Source: Flemingiibacterium sp964603455 (GTDB lineage Bacteria > Bacillota > Clostridia > Oscillospirales > CAG-272). Taken from it: a stretch of 23,274 bases of DNA. The translations under genes and the position numbers were made by a program. The stretch is from positions 1 to 23,274 of the forward strand of contig CAZRVL010000028.1 in assembly GCA_964603455.1 (NCBI GenBank). The letters run 5' to 3'. Under the pieces are notes generated by a model. The model made no database searches. It was not told the DNA's origin and worked only from the letters and a program-made list of their open reading frames with translations. This document shows positions 21,217 through 23,274 of this stretch, piece by piece; positions within the stretch are counted from its first letter, which is position 1, and each line of letters begins with the position of its first letter.

Positions 21217-23274
21217 TTATTCCTGATTCTTTTTAGCTTCTTCTATTATCTTCTGTGCGATATTAGCCGGAACTTCTTCGTATCTTTCGAAACGGAAGGT
21301 GAAGACTCCGCGTCCCTGAGTAGATGCTCTTAGAGCTATCGGATAATCCGTCATCTCTGCCTTCGGAACTTCAGCCTGAACACAGGTGTAACCCTTGCGT
21401 CCGTGTGCCGCTTCCATTCCGAGAACACGTCCGCGGCGTTTGTTCACATCGCTGAGGACATCTCCCACATAGTCATCCGGAACGGTGCAGAGAAGAGTTC
21501 CGACCGGTTCGAGTATGACAGGATTGGCTTTCGGAAGTCCTTCCTTGTATGCGAGGCTCGCAGCCATCTTGAACGACATTTCCGAGGAATCGACATCGTG
21601 GTATGAACCGTCATACAGGTCAGCCGCAAGATTTACGACCGGGAATCCGGCAAGTACACCCTTTTGCATAGCTTCGAGAAGTCCCTTTTCGACTGCCGGG
21701 AAGAAGCCCTTCGGAACAGCTCCACCGACAACGCTTTCGGTAAATGTGAGTCCTTCGTTTTCGCTCGGCGAGAAGCGGATCCGAACATGTCCGTATTGTC
21801 CGTGACCGCCCGACTGCTTCTTGTGCTTTCCTTCGGCTTCGACAGTTTTCTTTATTGTCTCACGGTATGCGATCTTCGGCTTTTCGAGGACTACCGATGT
21901 TCCGAAACGGTTCTTGAGCTTCGCAGTGAGGACATCAAGATGAATGTCTCCGAGTCCGGAGATCAGCAGCTGCTTCGTCTCGGCATCGTTTTCGTAGCGT
22001 GTCGTGAGATCTTCTTCGAGCAGCTTTGAGATACCGGACGAGATCTTGTCCTCGTCTCCCTTTGCGAGCGGACGTATCGTCTGCGTGAGGAAGGGTTCGG
22101 GGAATTCTATTCCCTTGTAAACTATATTGTCAGCCGATGTGGTCAGAGTGTCGTTCGTATTGACATTTGCAAGCTTTGCGGTCATGCCTATGTCACCACA
22201 GCAGAGCGATTCGACTTCTGTCTGCTTCTTGCCGCGGATAGTATATATGTGCGACATTTTTTCGGTCGAGCCGTCCTTAGAGTTCCTGAGCGTCATATCG
22301 CGCTTCAATTCTCCGTTCATTACCTTGAAGAACGACATTTTTCCAACGAACGGATCGGCGACCGTCTTGAATACGAATATTGATGTATCTCCGTCCGGAG
22401 TTATCGGCATATCCGATTCTCCGTCGAGCGTGATCACCTTCTCGACCTTGCGCGCCGTGGGACGTGGGAAGGAATTTGCGATGGTGTCCATTACCTCTGT
22501 AACTCCCCACAGACGTGTGGCAGAGCCGCAGAATACAGGAACTATGCCGCCACTGATTATGCCGTCATGAACTGCATTGATAGCTTCGTTGTATGTAATG
22601 GTCTCACCTGCGAAGAATTTATCCATAAGCTCTTCGCTGGTCTCGGCGATGGATTCGTAGAGCATATTGCGATATTCCGCTGCGATCTCCTTGAATTCAT
22701 CTGGTATCTCGGATTCCATATTCGCGCCGGTCTTGTCATAGACCTCGGATTTCATATCAATAAGATTCAAGAAACCGATTACCTTGTCACCCTCTATCAT
22801 CGGAATGAGCAGCGGGCAGACCGCGACTCCGAATTTTTCGCGCAGTGAATCGAATACGCGCTTGAATCTCGCTTCACCATCGTCAAAACGGTTGATAAAG
22901 AAGGCTCTCGGAATGCCCTCCTTTACCGCATAATCCCATGCCAGCTCTGTTCCGACTTCAACACCGTTTCGTCCATCGACAACGATGAGTGCGGAATCGG
23001 CAACACGTACACCTTCAAGTACTTCGCCCTGAAAATCGAGATAGCCGGGAGTGTCGATTATGTTTATTTTGCTGTCCTTCCAGCTGAAAGGAGCTATTGA
23101 TGAAGAGAGCGAGAAACCGCGCTTGATCTCCTCGGAATCATAGTCACTTACGGTATTTCCTTCGGCAGTCTTGCCGAGACGGTCGGTTGCTTTGGCGAGA
23201 TAAAGCATCGCTTCGCAGAGAGAGGTCTTTCCGGTTCCACCGTGACCCATAAGGCATACGTTGCGGATACTTTT
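21217..23274 (-). CDS. Elongation factor G-like GTPase (EF-G-2 type), 5' end outside the window
   Basis: The frame is open to the right edge: eight codons (KSIRNVCL) precede the internal Met at 23250, and EF-G-like proteins normally start further upstream, so the true start is beyond the window. From that Met: G1 GHGGTGKT (2-9), DTPGYLDF (66-73) and NRFD (120-123) in place of the usual NKMD. Domain II, domain IV (GGHGQYGHVRIRF and the loop around YHDVDSSEMSF) and the C-terminal domain are all present. The Tyr in DTPGY replaces the catalytic His of canonical EF-G, as in the Thermus EF-G-2 type. This is a paralogue, not the housekeeping fusA; its ribosomal role is not settled. Confidence 0.9.
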   Translation of the reverse strand, partial: KSIRNVCLMGHGGTGKTSLCEAMLYLAKATDRLGKTAEGNTVSDYDSEEIKRGFSLSSSIAPFSWKDSKINIIDTPGYLDFQGEVLEGVRVADSALIVVDGRNGVEVGTELAWDYAVKEGIPRAFFINRFDDGEARFKRVFDSLREKFGVAVCPLLIPMIEGDKVIGFLNLIDMKSEVYDKTGANMESEIPDEFKEIAAEYRNMLYESIAETSEELMDKFFAGETITYNEAINAVHDGIISGGIVPVFCGSATRLWGVTEVMDTIANSFPRPTARKVEKVITLDGESDMPITPDGDTSIFVFKTVADPFVGKMSFFKVMNGELKRDMTLRNSKDGSTEKMSHIYTIRGKKQTEVESLCCGDIGMTAKLANVNTNDTLTTSADNIVYKGIEFPEPFLTQTIRPLAKGDEDKISSGISKLLEEDLTTRYENDAETKQLLISGLGDIHLDVLTAKLKNRFGTSVVLEKPKIAYRETIKKTVEAEGKHKKQSGGHGQYGHVRIRFSPSENEGLTFTESVVGGAVPKGFFPAVEKGLLEAMQKGVLAGFPVVNLAADLYDGSYHDVDSSEMSFKMAASLAYKEGLPKANPVILEPVGTLLCTVPDDYVGDVLSDVNKRRGRVLGMEAAHGRKGYTCVQAEVPKAEMTDYPIALRASTQGRGVFTFRFERYEEVPANIAQKIIEEAKKNQE

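Noticed and set aside
1..23274. Transposons, CRISPR arrays, tRNAs, riboswitches, phage or defence genes
   Set aside because: I looked for regular repeats, transposase motifs and cloverleaf-like patterns in the gaps and found none; every gap is under 200 bp.

Overview
The window reads as a densely packed low-to-mid GC chromosome of a Gram-positive anaerobe, most likely a gut-type Clostridia (Oscillospirales-like). The evidence is gene content: a Firmicutes-style FeoB-associated Cys-rich peptide, a TSCPD protein, a PgcA-type phosphohexomutase, a YnbB-type methionine gamma-lyase family protein, KtrAB-type potassium uptake, AraC regulators, and consensus SigA-like promoters with strong Shine-Dalgarno sites. 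The lineage below class is inference. No rRNA, tRNA, CRISPR array, insertion sequence or phage gene was seen.

Layout. (1) 1-420, plus strand: the last codons of a protein that is probably a FeoB, a 13-bp inverted repeat, a 52-aa FeoB-associated Cys-rich membrane peptide and a terminator. (2) 429-3537, minus strand: a tight operon AraC regulator > U32 peptidase-family protein > uppP, read from a perfect TTGACA-17-TATAAT promoter and ending at a two-way terminator. (3) 3558-5874, plus: feoA-feoB, divergent from the AraC gene, with the two -35 boxes back to back. (4) 5864-7570: a second AraC regulator (minus, its 3' end overlapping feoB) divergent from a cytoplasmic GH16 glycoside hydrolase (plus). 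(5) 7622-14375, plus: htpG, aroC, a degenerate chorismate mutase/prephenate dehydratase-like protein, a short UroD-like protein, a TSCPD protein and a phosphohexomutase, without an internal terminator and with 1-nt stop/start overlaps at two junctions. (6) 14338-21151, minus: endonuclease/exonuclease/phosphatase-family protein, ktrB, ktrA, murD, methionine gamma-lyase family protein, and a CDF cation exporter, again tightly packed. (7) 21171-23274, minus: an EF-G-like GTPase cut by the right edge of the window.

Functionally the region mixes ferrous iron uptake (probably two feo loci 3.6 kb apart), cell-wall synthesis (uppP, murD), potassium and divalent-metal homeostasis, aromatic amino acid synthesis and protein folding. 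The most interesting parts are the aroC-coupled cluster with a P-protein-like gene whose catalytic motifs look eroded plus an unassigned partner, the back-to-back promoter pair linking an AraC regulator to feoAB, and the GH16 gene with its own AraC regulator and a palindromic intergenic region.
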